Shown: positions 54,951-63,212 of the stretch, piece after piece
Numbering within the stretch: position 1 is the first letter of the stretch
Layout: the number at the start of each line of letters is the position of its first letter
Source: Pseudomonas hamedanensis
Lineage (GTDB): Bacteria > Pseudomonadota > Gammaproteobacteria > Pseudomonadales > Pseudomonadaceae
Assembly (NCBI RefSeq): GCF_014268595.2
Contig: NZ_CP077091.1
Span: 1,014,501-1,078,500 of the forward strand
DNA: 64,000 nucleotides
Reading direction: 5' to 3'
Translations under genes and position numbers: made by a program
Notes under the pieces: generated by a model
Told to the model about the DNA's origin: nothing
The model's database searches: none
The model's input: only the letters and a program-made list of their open reading frames with translations

Positions 54951-55775
54951 ATGAAAAAAACGCCACTCGCGTTATTGCTGACCCTTGGTTTGCTCAACAC
55001 CCCGCTGTCGGCGTTCGCCGCCACGGCGCCGCTGGATCTGGTGGGGCCGGTGTCGGACTACAAGATTTATGTCACGGAAAAGCTCGACGAACTCGCCAGT
55101 CACACCCAGCAGTTCACCGATGCGGTGAAAAAAGGCGACTTGGCCACCGCGCAAAAGCTCTACGCGCCGACCCGTGTCTATTACGAGTCGATCGAGCCGA
55201 TTGCCGAGCTGTTCAGTGACCTGGACGCGTCAATCGACTCGCGTGTCGACGACCATGAAAAAGGCGTGAAGGCTGAAGACTTCACCGGGTTCCATCGCAT
55301 TGAATATTCGTTGTTTGCGGAAAAATCCACCAAGGGGCTGGATGCCCTGGCGGACGGTTTGAACAAAGACGTGCAGGATCTGCAAACCCGTGTCGCCAGC
55401 CTGACCTTCCCGCCCGAAAAAGTGGTGGGTGGCGCAGCGGCGCTGCTGGAGGAAGTCGCAGCGACGAAGATTTCCGGCGAGGAAGATCGCTACAGCCACA
55501 CTGACCTGTACGACTTCCAGGGCAACATCGACGGCGCGAAAAAGATTGTCGATTTGTTCCGTGCGCAGATCGAACAGCAGGACAAGGCGTTTGTGGCCAA
55601 GGTCGACAAGAATTTTGCAACCGTGGATAAGATCCTCGCCCGGTACAAGACCGCCGATGGCGGCTTTGAAACCTACGACAAGGTCAAGGACAACGATCGC
55701 AAGGCGCTGGTCGGGCCGGTGAATACGCTGGCGGAAGATTTGTCGATGATGCGTGGGAAGTTGGGGCTTAACTGA
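54951..55775 (+). CDS. EfeM-like periplasmic protein (M75 domain only)
   Basis: 274 residues. A Sec signal (LALLLTLGLLNTPLSAFA) precedes an M75 domain with the same HxxE metal motif, here in GFHRIEYSLF, and the conserved SGEEDRYSHTDL block, but no cupredoxin part. This layout matches EfeM-type proteins. It is the second M75 domain of the operon, so iron handover may use two related carriers. 27 bases after efeB; followed by a REPIN. Confidence 0.9.
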   Translation: MKKTPLALLLTLGLLNTPLSAFAATAPLDLVGPVSDYKIYVTEKLDELASHTQQFTDAVKKGDLATAQKLYAPTRVYYESIEPIAELFSDLDASIDSRVDDHEKGVKAEDFTGFHRIEYSLFAEKSTKGLDALADGLNKDVQDLQTRVASLTFPPEKVVGGAAALLEEVAATKISGEEDRYSHTDLYDFQGNIDGAKKIVDLFRAQIEQQDKAFVAKVDKNFATVDKILARYKTADGGFETYDKVKDNDRKALVGPVNTLAEDLSMMRGKLGLN

Positions 55776-55800
55776 CCTTTTGTAGCGTCTGTCAGGGCCC

Positions 55801-55870
55801 TATCGCGAGCAGGCTCACTCCTACAATTGGAATGCGTTCCCCTGTAGGAGTGAGCCTGCTCGCGATAGCG
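55801..55870. repeat. REPIN after the efe operon
   Basis: Inverted TATCGCGAGCAGGCTCACTC and GTAGGAGTGAGCCTGCTCGC arms. Between convergent genes, so it may double as a transcription end. Confidence 0.9.
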
Positions 55871-55898
55871 GTTTTGGCTGCACTGCAAATTTGATCCC

Positions 55899-57242
55899 TT
55901 ACAAAATCCGATACAACAACCGCTCAATCCGCACACGACTCACCCGCTTGAGAAACTTCGCCACCCCCGCCGGGTAATCCGGCAGCGTCTCCAGCGTGTG
56001 GAAGCTGTCGATCCGCGTGGTATGGCGGAAGATGTTTTCCAGTTCCTGCGCCCGCGGCTCCAGCCACTCGCCTTTGGGATCATCGATCAGCAGCGCGTTT
56101 TCCAGATCGAGGCGGAACGCCCGGGGATTGAGGTTGTTGCCGGTCAGCAAGGTGTAGCGCTGATCGACCCACATGCCCTTGAGGTGATAGGTGTTATCGC
56201 CGTCGCGCCACAAGTGCAGATTCAACTGGCCGCTGTCGATGTTGCGCTGATGGCGCTTGGCAAAACGGCGCAGGCTGATTTCGTACAGATACGGCAGCGC
56301 CGCAATCACCTTGAACGGCTCGCTCGGCGGAATGTAGAAGTCGTTGGCGGTCTTGTCGCCAACCACGATATCGATCTTCACGCCACGGGCCAGCGCGCGG
56401 TTGATCTCACGGATCACCCCCAGCGGCAGGTTGAAGTACGGTGTGCAAATGGTCAGTTGCTGTTGCGCGCTGGCAATCAGTTCGAGAATCGCCCGGTTCA
56501 ACGGGTTGTTCTTGCCCACGCCCAACAGCGGGCTGACCGACAGGCCTTCCCTGGCCGTGCTGCCGGCGCTGGTGTCGTAAGTGGCGTATTTGAGGCGACT
56601 GCGCAGATCGCCGATGTCATTGCGCAGGCTGCGCGTACTCGGCAGGTTCGGCAGATCGAGGCGGTGCACGGCTTTGGATTCGATCAGCCCATGCTTGACC
56701 AGGTGATGCATCGAATCCGCCAACGCCTGGTTTTGCAGCACGTGATAGCGGTCGAAACGGTACTTGTCGAACTTGTGCAGATAAACGTTGTTCAGGCTCG
56801 CGCCGCTGTACACCACGCTATCGTCGATTACAAAGCCTTTCAGGTGCAGCACGCCGAACAGTTCGCGGGTTTGCACCGGTACGCCGTAGATCGGCACTTC
56901 GCTCTGGTGGGTACGCGTCATGTCCTGATACCAGGCGGCGTTGCCTGGCTGCTTGCCGGCACCGATCAGCCCACGCTGCGCCCGCAACCAGTCGACCACC
57001 ACGGCAATCTCCAGCTCCGGGCGCTTGAGTTTGGCGGCGTGCAGGGCATCAAGGATTTCCTGACCGGCTTCGTCCTGCTGCAAGTACAGCGCGACGATGT
57101 AGATGCGCTGGGTCGCTGCGGCGATTTTCGCAAGCAGGCAACGACGGAACTCGGCAGCGCTCGACACAATGCTGACCGCCTCGGGGGTCAGCGCAAAGCT
57201 GCGCAGTTTGGGCAGCAGAGAACGTTTGAAAAGCAACGGCAT
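55899..57242 (-). CDS. pssA: PssA: CDP-diacylglycerol-serine O-phosphatidyltransferase (phospholipase D family)
   Basis: 447 residues. It makes phosphatidylserine, precursor of phosphatidylethanolamine. Two HKD motifs are visible: HLKGFVIDD (about 141-149) and HLKGMWVDQ (about 360-368). The ATG at 57242 is chosen because the part upstream (up to 57449) is a palindromic repeat and spacer, not protein. No strong Shine-Dalgarno is seen. The length suits E. coli PssA, and the C-terminal R-rich tail fits peripheral membrane binding. Confidence 0.92.
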   Translation of the reverse strand: MPLLFKRSLLPKLRSFALTPEAVSIVSSAAEFRRCLLAKIAAATQRIYIVALYLQQDEAGQEILDALHAAKLKRPELEIAVVVDWLRAQRGLIGAGKQPGNAAWYQDMTRTHQSEVPIYGVPVQTRELFGVLHLKGFVIDDSVVYSGASLNNVYLHKFDKYRFDRYHVLQNQALADSMHHLVKHGLIESKAVHRLDLPNLPSTRSLRNDIGDLRSRLKYATYDTSAGSTAREGLSVSPLLGVGKNNPLNRAILELIASAQQQLTICTPYFNLPLGVIREINRALARGVKIDIVVGDKTANDFYIPPSEPFKVIAALPYLYEISLRRFAKRHQRNIDSGQLNLHLWRDGDNTYHLKGMWVDQRYTLLTGNNLNPRAFRLDLENALLIDDPKGEWLEPRAQELENIFRHTTRIDSFHTLETLPDYPAGVAKFLKRVSRVRIERLLYRIL

Positions 57243-57331
57243 AAGGCTCGCAGGGGTTCGAATCCGAAGAGTTTGAGAGCTTACACCATCGTCTGCGTCT
57301 GGTCTTGTCAGTGTCCTGAAGTCCAGGATCA

Positions 57332-57437
57332 GATCGTTCCCACGCTCCGCGTGGGAATGCCTCAATGGACGCTCTGCGTCCGCTCTGGGACGCAGAGCGT
57401 CCCGGGCTGCATTCCCACGCAGAGCGTGGGAACGATC
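57332..57437. repeat. Palindromic repeat (GATCGTTCCCACGC family), copy 4
   Basis: Full-length but 106 bases, between pssA and a TetR gene. Ends GATCGTTCCCACGC and GTGGGAACGATC; inner GGGACGCAGAGCGTCCC hairpin. Confidence 0.9.
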
Positions 57438-57459
57438 AGCAGGCTGCAAAAATATTTAA

Positions 57460-57488
57460 TTGACCAAGGAGAACATCCGTTCTACTGT
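57460..57488 (+). promoter_or_regulatory. Predicted promoter and operator of the TetR gene
   Basis: TTGACC (57460-57465), 17 bases, TACTGT (57483-57488); transcription would start at or next to the ATG at 57496, giving a leaderless message. The spacer contains AGAAC-ATCC-GTTCT (57470-57483), an inverted repeat where a self-acting TetR repressor would block the promoter. Confidence 0.5.
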
Positions 57489-57495
57489 CTGCCGC

Positions 57496-58059
57496 ATGAA
57501 CGAATCAGCCAGCACCAACACACGCGACATCATTCTGGATGTCACCGAAAAGTTGATCTACAAAAGTGGCATCGCCGCCACCAGCATGGACCTTCTGGTG
57601 AAAACCGCCGGCGTCTCCAGAAAAAGTATCTACCGCTATTTTGCCGACAAGGACGCGTTGACCGTCGCCGCCTTGCAACGCCGCGACCAGCGCTGGATGC
57701 ACTGGTACAGAAGCGCCGTCGACCAGGCCGAAACCCCGGCTGATCGCCTGCTCAACCTGTTTGCCGTACTCAAGGGCTGGTTCGCTTCGGAAGGCTTTCG
57801 CGGCTGCGCCTTTATCAACACCAGCGGCGAGACCGGGGATGCGCGTGACCCTGTTCGTCTGGTCGCCAAAGAACACAAACAGAAGTTGCTCGACTACGTG
57901 TGCGAGCTGTGTACCGAACATGGCGCCGAGCACCCGCAACAGTTGGCCAGACAGTTGCTGATCCTGATTGACGGTGCCATTACCGTAGCGCTTGTGATGG
58001 GTGATCACAGTGCCGCCGATAATGCGCAATGCATGGCGCGAAAGTTATTGGACCTGTAA
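57496..58059 (+). CDS. TetR-family regulator
   Basis: 187 residues. The N-terminal helix-turn-helix is SMDLLVKTAGVSRKSIYRYF (about 29-48) and the rest is the helical ligand domain. It is followed 54 bases later by a DUF1348 protein gene, its probable target. The ATG at 57496 has no Shine-Dalgarno; a promoter -10 lies only 7 bases ahead, suggesting a leaderless mRNA. An in-frame TTG at 57460 overlaps the -35 box and is less likely. Ligand unknown. Confidence 0.88.
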   Translation: MNESASTNTRDIILDVTEKLIYKSGIAATSMDLLVKTAGVSRKSIYRYFADKDALTVAALQRRDQRWMHWYRSAVDQAETPADRLLNLFAVLKGWFASEGFRGCAFINTSGETGDARDPVRLVAKEHKQKLLDYVCELCTEHGAEHPQQLARQLLILIDGAITVALVMGDHSAADNAQCMARKLLDL

Positions 58060-58113
58060 CGCCTTAGTAAGCCGAACCCGTTGTTTGACTGTTCTATAAA
58101 TCGGGAGACTGAT

Positions 58114-58593
58114 ATGTCTGCTGCAGCTCAGGTACGTCCGCCATTACCCCCGTTCAACCGTGAGTCGGCCATCGAAAAAGTGCGTCTGGCCGAAGACGGC
58201 TGGAATACCCGTGATCCGGAAAAGGTCTCGCTGGCCTATACCCTCGACACCCAATGGCGCAACCGCGCCGAGTTCGCCAACAACCGCGAAGAAGCCAAGG
58301 CTTTTTTGACGCGCAAGTGGGCCAGGGAACTTGATTATCGGCTTATCAAAGAGCTGTGGGCTTACTCCGACACCCGAATCGCGGTGCGCTATGCCTACGA
58401 ATGGCATGACGATTCGGGCAACTGGTTCCGTTCCTATGGCAACGAGAACTGGGAGTTCGACGAGAACGGCCTGATGTTTCAGCGCTATGCGTGCATCAAC
58501 GACATGCCGATCAAGGAAAGCGAACGCAAGTTCCACTGGCCGCTGGGCCGCCGCCCGGATGAGCATCCGGGGCTGAGCGAACTCGGTCTCTAA
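58114..58593 (+). CDS. DUF1348 (NTF2/SnoaL-like) protein
   Basis: 159 residues. NTF2-like cone fold: [18 protein letters not shown] (about 26-43), [30 protein letters not shown] and [12 protein letters not shown]. Members of DUF1348 are small, usually single-domain proteins of unproven function. The ATG at 58114 has GGGAG about seven bases ahead. It likely forms a unit with the TetR gene. Confidence 0.88.
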   Translation: MSAAAQVRPPLPPFNRESAIEKVRLAEDGWNTRDPEKVSLAYTLDTQWRNRAEFANNREEAKAFLTRKWARELDYRLIKELWAYSDTRIAVRYAYEWHDDSGNWFRSYGNENWEFDENGLMFQRYACINDMPIKESERKFHWPLGRRPDEHPGLSELGL

Positions 58594-58611
58594 GGCGAAC
58601 ACAAATCCCAT

Positions 58612-58697
58612 GTAGGAGTGAGCCTGCTCGCGATTGCGATATATCTGTGAGATTTCCTCATCTGACACACCGCCATCGCGAGCAGGCTCACTCCTAC
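58612..58697. repeat. REPIN with nearby single REP
   Basis: GTAGGAGTGAGCCTGCTCGC and its inverse around a TATATCTGTGAGATTTCC core. A further REP (GGGAGCGAGCCTGCTCGCGA) follows at about 58736-58758, just before the TSUP gene. Confidence 0.9.
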
Positions 58698-58850
58698 AAT
58701 GGTCATGTGGCGAATATGTACGACACAACATCCATGGGAGCGAGCCTGCTCGCGAAGAGGCCCGACGGCTCGCCGCAACACCTGGAAATGAGTAACATGG
58801 CAGCCCTCCCCGCAGCCCACGTTCTGCGCCCTGCCGAATAAGCCGATTCC

Positions 58851-59630
58851 ATGCCCTTCGAACTCAGCGTTGACCTCACCACTCTGGCCATCCTGGCCGC
58901 TGTCGCCTTCCTTGCCGGTTTCATCGATGCCATCGCCGGTGGTGGCGGTCTGTTGACCACGCCAGCCCTACTGACCGCCGGCCTGCCGCCGCATCTGGTA
59001 CTGGGCACCAATAAGCTCAGTTCGACATTCGGTTCGGCCACCGCGAGTTTCACCTTCTACAAACGCAAACTGTTCCACCCGCGGCAGTGGACCCATGCGA
59101 TTGTCGGCACCCTGGTCGGCGCGCTCACCGGGGCCATCGTCGCTCATTACTTGCCGGCGGAGTGGCTGAACAAAATGCTTCCGGTGATCGTTTTCGCCTG
59201 TGGCCTGTATCTGTTGTTTGGCGGCACGCCGAAAGCGCCGCTGGACAGTGACGCGCCGATCAAAAAGAAGTGGCAATCGACCCAGGGTTTCAGCCTCGGC
59301 TTTTACGACGGTGTGGCGGGCCCCGGCACTGGCGCGTTCTGGACGGTGAGCAGCCTGCTGCTCTACCCGATCGACCTGGTCAAGGCCAGCGGCGTGGCGC
59401 GCAGCATGAACTTCGTCAGTAACATTGCTGCGTTGTCGGTGTTCATATTTTCCGGTCAGGTCGACTGGATCATCGGTCTGTGCATGGGCCTGTCGGTCAT
59501 GGTCGGCGCGTTCTTTGGCGCACGCACAGCGATCAGCGGCGGCGCCAAGTTCATTCGTCCGGTATTCATCACCGTGGTGCTCGGGCTGACGGTACGCCTA
59601 GCCTGGCAGCACTGGTTCAGCGTGGCCTAA
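58851..59630 (+). CDS. TSUP-family (TauE/SafE, YfcA-like) membrane transporter
   Basis: 259 residues with seven to eight membrane segments. The N-terminal [21 protein letters not shown] (about 22-42) and second-half [14 protein letters not shown] (about 152-165) motifs are the paired TSUP repeats. Proteins of this family export sulphite or organosulphonates, but the substrate here is unknown. No good Shine-Dalgarno precedes the ATG. Its last 33 bases overlap the convergent nudC gene. Confidence 0.88.
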   Translation: MPFELSVDLTTLAILAAVAFLAGFIDAIAGGGGLLTTPALLTAGLPPHLVLGTNKLSSTFGSATASFTFYKRKLFHPRQWTHAIVGTLVGALTGAIVAHYLPAEWLNKMLPVIVFACGLYLLFGGTPKAPLDSDAPIKKKWQSTQGFSLGFYDGVAGPGTGAFWTVSSLLLYPIDLVKASGVARSMNFVSNIAALSVFIFSGQVDWIIGLCMGLSVMVGAFFGARTAISGGAKFIRPVFITVVLGLTVRLAWQHWFSVA

Positions 59631-60428
59631 GCGGCGCGCCACGTAGACGTCGATCAGGTAGCGTGCAATCGATCTGGACGCCGGCAACGGCGGCAGCGCA
59701 TGCACGTTGAACCACTGGGCGTCTTCGATTTCATCTTCCTGGCAGACAATCTCGCCGCCCGCGTATTCAGCGTGAAAGCCGAGCATCATCGAATGCGGGA
59801 ACGGCCAGCACTGGCTGCCCATGTACTGAATATTCTTTACTTCGATCTGCACTTCCTCGCGCACTTCACGAATCAGGCAGTCTTCAGCCGACTCGCCCGG
59901 CTCGGCAAATCCGGCGAGCGTGCTGTAGACACCGGCGACGAAGCGCGGCGAGCGTGCCAGGAGGATTTCGTCGCCGCGGGTGATCAGCACGATCATGCTC
60001 GGTGAAATTCGCGGATAGCTGCGCAAGTCACACGGCTGGCAATACATCGCCCGCTCGCGTGGCACTTGCGTCATGGCTTGTCCGCAATTGCCACAGAAGC
60101 GATGCTCACGGGCCCAGGTGCCGATCTGCGCGGCGTAACCAAGCACTTTATAGATCGTCTGGTCGCCTTCCAGCATGAACGCCCGCAAACCTTTCCAGCC
60201 GCATCCCGGCACCTCGCTTGAACGGTGCAGTTCGAGCAGGTAGACCGGCTCGCCGTCGAGATGGCCAATGCCGTGTTCGGCAAGGACGCAGAGGTCCTGA
60301 CGCTTGAGCCACTGCCGTGGGAACAGTGCGCCATTGTCATCGAACAGAAAGCCTTCGGGGCTGCGCGCGACGGCCCAGCCGCCGGGTTGGTCGGTGTCCA
60401 GTACTGCGGTGGTCCAGCGAGATGTCAT
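59598..60428 (-). CDS. nudC: NudC: NADH pyrophosphatase / mRNA de-NADding Nudix hydrolase
   Basis: 276 residues. A zinc ribbon has C112, C115, C130 and C133. The Nudix box (173-195) is intact: G-x5-E-x7-REVREE. The NudC marker that reads SQPWPFPxS in E. coli is SQCWPFPHS here (205-213), with Cys for Pro. It removes NMN from NADH or NAD-capped RNA. Its 3-prime end overlaps the TSUP gene; it lies six bases after the dienoyl-CoA isomerase gene, likely one transcript. Confidence 0.93.
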   Translation of the reverse strand: MTSRWTTAVLDTDQPGGWAVARSPEGFLFDDNGALFPRQWLKRQDLCVLAEHGIGHLDGEPVYLLELHRSSEVPGCGWKGLRAFMLEGDQTIYKVLGYAAQIGTWAREHRFCGNCGQAMTQVPRERAMYCQPCDLRSYPRISPSMIVLITRGDEILLARSPRFVAGVYSTLAGFAEPGESAEDCLIREVREEVQIEVKNIQYMGSQCWPFPHSMMLGFHAEYAGGEIVCQEDEIEDAQWFNVHALPPLPASRSIARYLIDVYVARRLGHAEPVLPG

Positions 60429-60434
60429 GGTTTC

Positions 60435-61247
60435 TCAGTCCAGAAATTCGGGTTTCTGTTTGCTCATATGGGCGGCCATGGCCACGCGCAAGTCGTTCGA
60501 TTGCAGCATGGCGGCGTTCCAGGTGGCAACGTATTCGAGGCCGTCGTCGATGCGATGGTCGCGCATGTAGCTGATCATTTCCTTGGTACCGGTGACCGCA
60601 ATCGGCGACTTCGAAGCGATGTCGCGGGCGATGTCGAATACGCCTTCGAGCAACGCGTCCTTGTCGTTGTAAACGCGATTGACCAAGCCGATGCTGCGGG
60701 CCTCGTCAGCGCCGAAGGTGCGTCCGGTGTATGCCAGTTCACGCAGCATGCCGTCTCCGATGATCCGCGGCAACCGTTGCAAAGTGCCAACATCGGCGGC
60801 CATGCCGATATCGATTTCCTTGATCGAGAACTGCGCATCTTCGGCGGCGTAGCGCATGTCACAGGCGGCGATCAGGTCGATCGCACCGCCCAGGCAATAA
60901 CCCTGAACCGCCGCCAGTACCGGCTTGCGGCAGTGGTCGACGGCATTGAACGAGGCTTGCAGGGCAAGGATTTTGCGCCGCAGCAAACGCGCGTTGCGGC
61001 CAACGTCCTTGCCCAGTTCATTGGCAACGCCGGCGAGCATCATCAGATCAATGCCAGAGGAGAAATGCTTGCCATTGCCGCTGAGCACCACCACGCGCAC
61101 TTCGTCGGTGTCATCGATCCACTGGAAGATTTCGATGATCTCGCTCCAGAACGCCGCGTTCATCGAGTTGATCTTTTCCGGACGATTGATCTGCACATGA
61201 GCGATGTTGTCGGCAAGTTCGACGCTGAAGGCGGAGTATTGAGGCAT
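60435..61247 (-). CDS. Delta(3,5)-delta(2,4)-dienoyl-CoA isomerase-like crotonase
   Basis: 270 residues, crotonase fold. HFSSGIDLMML and AAVQGYCLGGAIDLIAACD form the oxyanion hole. The block SIKEIDIGMAADVGTLQRLPRIIG, with Glu and Asp in the order E..D found in mammalian ECH1, is the isomerase signature and differs from hydratases. It moves double bonds of unsaturated fatty acyl-CoA in beta-oxidation. It is upstream of nudC, probably by chance. Confidence 0.9.
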   Translation of the reverse strand: MPQYSAFSVELADNIAHVQINRPEKINSMNAAFWSEIIEIFQWIDDTDEVRVVVLSGNGKHFSSGIDLMMLAGVANELGKDVGRNARLLRRKILALQASFNAVDHCRKPVLAAVQGYCLGGAIDLIAACDMRYAAEDAQFSIKEIDIGMAADVGTLQRLPRIIGDGMLRELAYTGRTFGADEARSIGLVNRVYNDKDALLEGVFDIARDIASKSPIAVTGTKEMISYMRDHRIDDGLEYVATWNAAMLQSNDLRVAMAAHMSKQKPEFLD

Positions 61248-61360
61248 GGCAGTGTTCCTTTTACCGGGCGGGAAATGAGGCCCGAACTATAACAAGGCCA
61301 TGGGGCGGCGGTTCGGCCAAATACGGGACTGGCTGACGTCTAGCGCCAGCCAGTCCGGCC

Positions 61361-61487
61361 TCTTCGCGAGCAGGCTCGCTCCCACAGGGAGAATGCATTT
61401 GATCGTTGCCACGCTCTGCGTGGGAATGCAGCCGTGGGACGCTCTGCGTCCCAAGATCAAAAGATCGCAGCCATCGGCAGCTCCTAC
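61361..61487. repeat. Mosaic of three repeat elements
   Basis: A REP arm (CTTCGCGAGCAGGCTCGCTC, about 61361-61386), a half GATCGTTCCCACGC-family element (61401-61453), and a half GATCAAAAGATCGCAGCC element (61455-61487) stand nearly back to back. It follows no ORF and ends 10 bases before the dehydrogenase stop. Confidence 0.9.
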
Positions 61488-61496
61488 ACAGAGCGT

Positions 61497-62651
61497 TTAA
61501 GGCGTTTGTTTTAGACCGATTTTGTACAGCGAACCATTTTCATCATCCGTCAGTACATACAAATAGCCATCCGGCCCTTGTCGCACGTCGCGAATCCGCT
61601 GGTTGAGTTCACCCAGCAAGCGCTCCTCATGCACCACCTTGTCGCCGTCGAACTGCAGGCGGATCAGCTCCTGAGTGACCAGCGCACCGATGAACGCGTT
61701 GTGCTGCCACGGTTTGAAGCGGTCAGCGTCATAGAACGTCATGCCTGTGACACCCGGCGATTTCTCCCAGACATGGTGCGGCGCCACCGCCCCTTCGACA
61801 GTCTTGCCCTGCGCTTCGGGGATGGGCTGCATCGAGTAGTTGATACCGTGGGTTGCCAGCGGCCAGCCGTAGTTCTTTCCGCGCTCGATGATGTTCACTT
61901 CGTCGCCACCGCGCGGGCCGTGTTCGTTTTCCCACAGCGTGCCGGTCCACGGGTTAAGCGCCGCGCCTTGCGGGTTACGCAGGCCATAGGCCCAGATCTC
62001 GGAGCGCACACCGGACTGGCCGACAAAGGGGTTGTCGTCCGGCACCTTGCCGTCTGGGTAGAGGCGTACGATCTTGCCTTGCAGCTTGTCGAGATCCTGC
62101 GCGGTGGGCCGGTCGTTGTTCTCGCCCAGGGTGATGAACAGATAACCGCCGCGGTCAAACACCAGCCGCGAGCCGAAGTGATTGCCCACCGAGAGCTTCG
62201 GCTCCTGACGGAAGATCACCTTGAAATCCTTCAAACTCTTCAAGTCATCGGACAGGCGCCCGCGCCCAACCGCGGTGCCGGCCTTGTTCCCCGCGCCGCC
62301 ACCTTCGGCATACGACAGATAGACCAGGCGATCCTCCTTGAAGTCCGGCGACAGCACCACATCGAGCAAACCGCCCTGCCCCTTGGCCCAGACCTGCGGC
62401 ACGCCGGAAATTGGCGCCGACAGCTTCCCGTCGGCAGTCACCACGCGCAGATTGCCCGGCCGCTCGGTCACCAGCATGCCTTGACGGTCCGGCAGAAAAG
62501 CCAGCGCCCAGGGATGTTCAAGCCCTGCGGCAACGGTGGTGACTTCGAGCGTGCCCTGTTCGCTGTTCAGCTCTTTGGGCACGGCGGCAAATCCCGGCGT
62601 GCTGATCAGCGCGCCGGCACACAGTGTGGCTAGAAGGGTTTTACGCAACAT
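61497..62651 (-). CDS. Soluble PQQ-dependent aldose dehydrogenase (YliI/Asd family)
   Basis: 384 residues. A Sec signal (TLLATLCAGALISTPGFAA) precedes a six-bladed propeller: GLEHPWALAFLPD, LFITLGENNDRP, ENEHGPRGGDEVN and GVTGMTFYD are the recurring PQQ/calcium-binding blocks of sGDH-like enzymes. It oxidises aldoses in the periplasm with PQQ. Start at 62651, 52 bases after a small secreted protein gene, so possibly co-transcribed. Confidence 0.9.
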   Translation of the reverse strand: MLRKTLLATLCAGALISTPGFAAVPKELNSEQGTLEVTTVAAGLEHPWALAFLPDRQGMLVTERPGNLRVVTADGKLSAPISGVPQVWAKGQGGLLDVVLSPDFKEDRLVYLSYAEGGGAGNKAGTAVGRGRLSDDLKSLKDFKVIFRQEPKLSVGNHFGSRLVFDRGGYLFITLGENNDRPTAQDLDKLQGKIVRLYPDGKVPDDNPFVGQSGVRSEIWAYGLRNPQGAALNPWTGTLWENEHGPRGGDEVNIIERGKNYGWPLATHGINYSMQPIPEAQGKTVEGAVAPHHVWEKSPGVTGMTFYDADRFKPWQHNAFIGALVTQELIRLQFDGDKVVHEERLLGELNQRIRDVRQGPDGYLYVLTDDENGSLYKIGLKQTP

Positions 62652-62703
62652 GCACGATTCCTTTTGTTCACTTGAAAGGCTGACAGAACCGCAGTCCTGC
62701 CGT

Positions 62704-63024
62704 TCAACGGTTGCTGCCGGTATCCCGCGGGGGCGGGTTGGGAATGAAGGTTGGCGGCGTGGCCGGCACCGAGCGAATCGGCTGACCGTTGCCAATCCCG
62801 CGGTTGTCCAGGGTGGGCTGACGGGGCGTCGGCACGGTATTGGGGGCGCGGACCGGGGGCGTGCTCGGCTGGGTGCCCTGCATGCTGTTGGGGTTGGCCC
62901 GGCGGATCGGGCTGTTATAGGGATTGTTGCTGTTGCCGGTTGGGCTTTGAGCCAACAGGACGTCCGCCTGAACCAGACCGACACTGAGGGCCAGGACGAC
63001 GATGCCAAGCACAATTCGGTTCAT
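62704..63024 (-). CDS. Small secreted proline- and asparagine-rich protein
   Basis: 106 residues, not recognised. A Sec signal (IVLGIVVLALSVGLVQAD, about 4-21) is followed by a low-complexity mature part rich in Pro, Asn, Arg and Thr (PTPRQPTLDNRG; PATPPTFIPNPPP). No Cys. Probably disordered in the periplasm. It lies upstream of the aldose dehydrogenase gene and may share its transcript. Confidence 0.7.
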   Translation of the reverse strand: MNRIVLGIVVLALSVGLVQADVLLAQSPTGNSNNPYNSPIRRANPNSMQGTQPSTPPVRAPNTVPTPRQPTLDNRGIGNGQPIRSVPATPPTFIPNPPPRDTGSNR

Positions 63025-63212
63025 GACGCTGCCTCTCGATGGATCGGGGATAGAGCCTTCGAGCCCACGCTACGCTCAGGGTTCGGATTTGTTAACCCGT
63101 CAGCCTTAAACAACATGTAACACGACTTGACCAAGTGACGGCCAACCCTGCATTCCGGGGAAACTTTCCGTAACGCCCACAGGTCATCCGATCATCACTC
63201 GGAGAACTGACC

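Noticed and set aside
57250..57268. GGGTTCGAATCC looks like the T-arm of a tRNA
   Set aside because: The surrounding bases give no matching T-stem (CAGGG is not followed by CCCTG), no acceptor or anticodon arm, and it sits at the start of pssA.
58797..58841. 15-codon ORF (MAALPAAHVLRPAE) before the TSUP gene as leader peptide
   Set aside because: No good Shine-Dalgarno ahead of it and no overlap with the TSUP start; not supported enough to call.
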